This document shows, piece after piece, positions 62,017 through 64,000 of a stretch of 64,000 bases of DNA; position 1 is the first letter of the stretch, and every line of letters starts with the position of its first letter. The notes under the pieces were generated by a model. It was given only the letters and a program-made list of their open reading frames with translations. It had not been told where the DNA came from and searched no databases. The position numbers were made by a program, and so were the translations under genes. The DNA is from Micromonospora arborensis (GTDB lineage: Bacteria; Actinomycetota; Actinomycetes; Mycobacteriales; Micromonosporaceae): the NCBI RefSeq assembly GCF_003205615.1, contig NZ_PYBV01000009.1, forward strand, positions 62,001 through 126,000, read 5' to 3'.

Positions 62017-62108
62017 GCAGCGAGCGTAGGGCTTCCCGGCCGGATCGGCCCGCCCCGCGCCGCCAGACCCGGGTGAGCTGGGGGAAGACCCCTACCCGCC
62101 GTCCGGGC

Positions 62109-62135
62109 CGGACGCTACCTAAGTAGTGGCGTCCG
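62109..62135. promoter_or_regulatory. Nested palindrome before kinase and second DedA gene
   Basis: CTAC-CTAA-GTAG lies inside CGGACG/CGTCCG, with a 3-nt bulge, in the divergent gap between the kinase (62016) and the DedA gene (62187). A response-regulator site is plausible. Confidence 0.4.
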
Positions 62136-62186
62136 ACCGACCACTGGCCGATGGCAGGAGCCGCCGCCCAGACCAGCATCGGGACC

Positions 62187-62855
62187 ATGGATCTCATCCA
62201 CCTGCTGCACGAGACGATGTCCTCGCCCTGGGTGTACCTGGCGATCTTCGCAATCGCGGTGCTCGACGGTTTCTTCCCCGTGGTGCCGAGCGAGACGGCG
62301 GTGATCACGGCAGGGGTGTTCGCGGCTTCCGGTGCGCCGTACCTGCCGGCGGTGATCCTGGTGGCCGCTGCCGGGGCGCTGGTCGGCGACCACGTCTCGT
62401 ACGCCATCGGGCGGGCCGGTGGCGCGCGGCTGCTCGACCGGCTGCCGCCCGACGGTCGTCGCCGGGCCGCCGCCGACTGGGCTCGGCGGGGGATCACGAC
62501 GCGCGGTGGGCTGATCCTCACCGTGGCCCGGTACGTTCCGGGCGGCCGCACCGCGGTCACCCTCACCATGGGCGCGGTGCACTATCCCCGGCGACGCTTC
62601 CTGGCCTTCGACGCGCTCGCCGCCGGCTCGTGGGGGCTCTACTCGGCGCTGGTCGGCTACGTCGGCGGGCTGGCCTTCGAACAGGACCCGCTCCGCGGCC
62701 TGCTGCTGGGTCTGGGCCTCGCCCTGACGGTGACGTTGATCGTCGAGGTGGTTCGTTGGTATCGCGGTCGCCGCCGCCGTGCGGCGCGGGTCGGCGAGCC
62801 GGGCACCGACGCTGTCTCCGCCGGGGGCGTCAGTCGGCCGGCGGACGCCAGGTGA
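62187..62855 (+). CDS. DedA-family membrane protein, paralogue 2
   Basis: 222 residues. Shares the same signature blocks as the protein at 59585 (FFPVVPSETAVITAGVF; ALVGDHVSYAIGR; RGGLILTVARYVPGGRTAVTLTMGAV). The C-terminus is Arg-rich. ATG 62187 has GGGACC just upstream; ATG 62151 is an alternative 12 codons earlier. It ends 26 nt inside the convergent TetR gene. A recent duplication around the two-component genes is likely. Confidence 0.88.
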   Translation: MDLIHLLHETMSSPWVYLAIFAIAVLDGFFPVVPSETAVITAGVFAASGAPYLPAVILVAAAGALVGDHVSYAIGRAGGARLLDRLPPDGRRRAAADWARRGITTRGGLILTVARYVPGGRTAVTLTMGAVHYPRRRFLAFDALAAGSWGLYSALVGYVGGLAFEQDPLRGLLLGLGLALTVTLIVEVVRWYRGRRRRAARVGEPGTDAVSAGGVSRPADAR

Positions 62856-63468
62856 CGCCGTGCAGGAGTTGGGCGGCGCCGAGCCAGGCCACGTTCATCA
62901 TCCGGGTGGCGGTCTTCTCCGGGTCGGCGTCCGGGTGGTCCGCGAGCCAGTCGGCCAGCGACTCGGTCGCGCCGACCAGGGCGTACGCGACGACCTCCAG
63001 GTCGACGGCGGCGATCTCGCGGCCCTCGGCGCGCAGCGCGTGGTCGAGCATCCCGGCGACCACCTCGACCAGCCGGGACCGCATGGTGGCCAACTCCCGG
63101 GCGAACGGCTGCTCGCCCCGGGCCTGCCGGTAGAGCACCGCCCAGCCGTCCCGGTGTGCGCCCACGAATCCGAAGAACGCCCGCAGCCCACGCCAGAGTC
63201 GATCGTCGGCCGGCAGGTCGGGGGCTGCGGCGCCGGCGATGGCCTGCATCATCCGGGTGCCCTCCCGGTGCAGGCAGGCGACGAAGAGTTCCTCCTTCGT
63301 GCCGAGGTACGCGTACACCATGGGCTTGGAGATGCCGGCATCCTCCGCGATCTCGTCCATGCTGGCGGCGTGGAAGCCGCGCCGGGAGAAGACCTTGACG
63401 GCCGCGTCGAGCATCTGCTGCTCACGGACGGCACGTGGCAGGCGCTTGAAGGCGGGAACGGTGGACAC
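62830..63468 (-). CDS. TetR-family transcriptional regulator
   Basis: 212 residues. N-terminal TetR helix-turn-helix (QQMLDAAVKVFSRRGFHAASMDEIAEDAGISKPMVYAYLGTKEELF) and a helical ligand domain. GTG 63468 gives the family-typical N-terminus. It is divergent from the SCP2 gene, with a 30-bp palindrome between the two starts, and the same half-site pattern recurs upstream of the thiolase and FabG4 genes at 53152. A fatty acyl or lipid effector is inferred from these targets. Confidence 0.9.
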   Translation of the reverse strand: MSTVPAFKRLPRAVREQQMLDAAVKVFSRRGFHAASMDEIAEDAGISKPMVYAYLGTKEELFVACLHREGTRMMQAIAGAAAPDLPADDRLWRGLRAFFGFVGAHRDGWAVLYRQARGEQPFARELATMRSRLVEVVAGMLDHALRAEGREIAAVDLEVVAYALVGATESLADWLADHPDADPEKTATRMMNVAWLGAAQLLHGVTWRPPAD

Positions 63469-63481
63469 CTTGCGAGCATAC

Positions 63482-63511
63482 CTACTCGTGCGTAGGGTTA
63501 CGCGCGAGTAG
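63482..63511. promoter_or_regulatory. TetR operator between divergent tetR and SCP2 genes
   Basis: CTACTCGTGCGTA-GGGT-TACGCGCGAGTAG: 13-nt arms matching at 12 positions. It sits 14 nt from the regulator start codon and 25 nt from the SCP2 gene, so it can control both. Confidence 0.65.
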
Positions 63512-63535
63512 CCAATCTTCCGGAAGGCGCACCTG

Positions 63536-63988
63536 ATGACTGACTTCGACCCGGCCAGCTTCTCCAATGTCGGCCCCAAGGAGTTCGCGCAACTGGTCAA
63601 GTCCACCCCGGACGACAAGATCGCCCAGGTGATGGCCGGTGACCTGCGCGGCAAGATCCTGGGCGAGGTCTTCGGCCGGATGCCGTCGCTGTTCCGCGCG
63701 GACCGGGCCGGCTCCACCAACGCGGTCATCCACTGGGTCATCACCGGTCGGCAGGACGGCGGCAGCGACACCTACGAGGTGGTCATCGCCGACGGCAAGT
63801 GCGACGTGAACGAGACCCCGCAGCACGACCCGAAGCTGAGCCTGACCATGGGCCCGGTCGAGTTCCTGAAGATCGTCTCCGGTGGCGCCAACCCGGTGAT
63901 GATGTTCATGACCGGCAAGCTGAAGGCAAAGGGCGACCTCGGCCTCGCCGCCAACATCGCCAACCTGTTCGACATCCCCAAGGCCTGA
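63536..63988 (+). CDS. SCP2 sterol-binding domain protein
   Basis: 150 residues of the SCP2 lipid-pocket fold: FRADRAGSTNAVIHWVITG, YEVVIADGKCDVNE, PKLSLTMGPVEFLKIVSGGANPVMMFMTGKLKAKGDLGLAANIANLF. GGAAGG precedes the ATG. Such small SCP2 proteins carry or sense fatty acyl-CoA or lipids. Control by the divergent TetR gene is likely. Confidence 0.88.
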   Translation: MTDFDPASFSNVGPKEFAQLVKSTPDDKIAQVMAGDLRGKILGEVFGRMPSLFRADRAGSTNAVIHWVITGRQDGGSDTYEVVIADGKCDVNETPQHDPKLSLTMGPVEFLKIVSGGANPVMMFMTGKLKAKGDLGLAANIANLFDIPKA

Positions 63989-63989
63989 C

Positions 63990-64000
63990 ATGGCCGAGTT
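63990..64000 (+). CDS. Possible start of a further gene (truncated by window end)
   Basis: ATG GCC GAG begins 2 nt after the SCP2 stop codon, and GGCCTGAC upstream is a weak ribosome site. Only three codons are visible, so this is only a candidate start. Confidence 0.25.

Overview
The window is very GC-rich, almost fully coding DNA with frequent GTG/TTG starts, twin lipoprotein signals, bldC, DUF3073 and a vdh-bldC-purF-purM neighbourhood. This points to a filamentous actinobacterium, most likely Micromonosporaceae (Micromonospora or a close relative). The genus call is inference from gene content, not from a search.

Layout. 1-11.6 kb is an alpha-glucan utilisation locus on the minus strand: two secreted discoidin-domain proteins (one a GH87-type alpha-1,3-glucanase), a GH13 alpha-glucosidase, a binding-protein-dependent sugar importer and a LacI-type regulator. 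After a flavoprotein disulfide reductase and a beta-lactamase-fold hydrolase, 14.4-19.6 kb carries a carotenoid cluster (crtB divergent from crtE-crtI-idi) that ends in a MerR/cobalamin-fold regulator resembling CarH/LitR photoreceptors. A lipoprotein polysaccharide deacetylase and a tRNA-Glu/Asp/Phe group follow. 21-30 kb is a mixed region with several small or unknown proteins, a LivK-like binding lipoprotein whose two halves are in swapped order, a beta-oxidation pair and a calcium-loop protein. 30-48 kb is conserved actinobacterial core (bldC, vdh, DUF3073, purM, purF, purL, purQ, purS, purB), into which a radical-SAM maturase plus a small RiPP precursor (AmcB/AmcA-like) has been placed. 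It also holds a large membrane protein with a Gly/Tyr/Gln-rich cytoplasmic tail. 48-51.7 kb encodes a polytopic membrane protein and a GT2 glycosyltransferase. 51.8-55.4 kb matches the fadA2 / fabG4-htdX arrangement of mycobacteria. 55.5-59.4 kb is a tightly coupled four-gene unit: Nudix-wHTH regulator, J-like/pseudokinase protein, vWA protein and a divergent adenylosuccinate-synthetase paralogue. 59.6-62.9 kb has two DedA paralogues flanking a NarL-type two-component system, and the window closes with a TetR regulator divergent from an SCP2 protein.

The strongest candidates for new biology are the four-gene Nudix/kinase/vWA/PurA-like unit, the circularly permuted binding protein, the RiPP pair, the CarH-like regulator with altered cobalamin residues, and three kinds of intergenic palindromic repeats, one present three times. 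No CRISPR array, transposase, integrase or rRNA was seen. All family assignments are from motif reading only.
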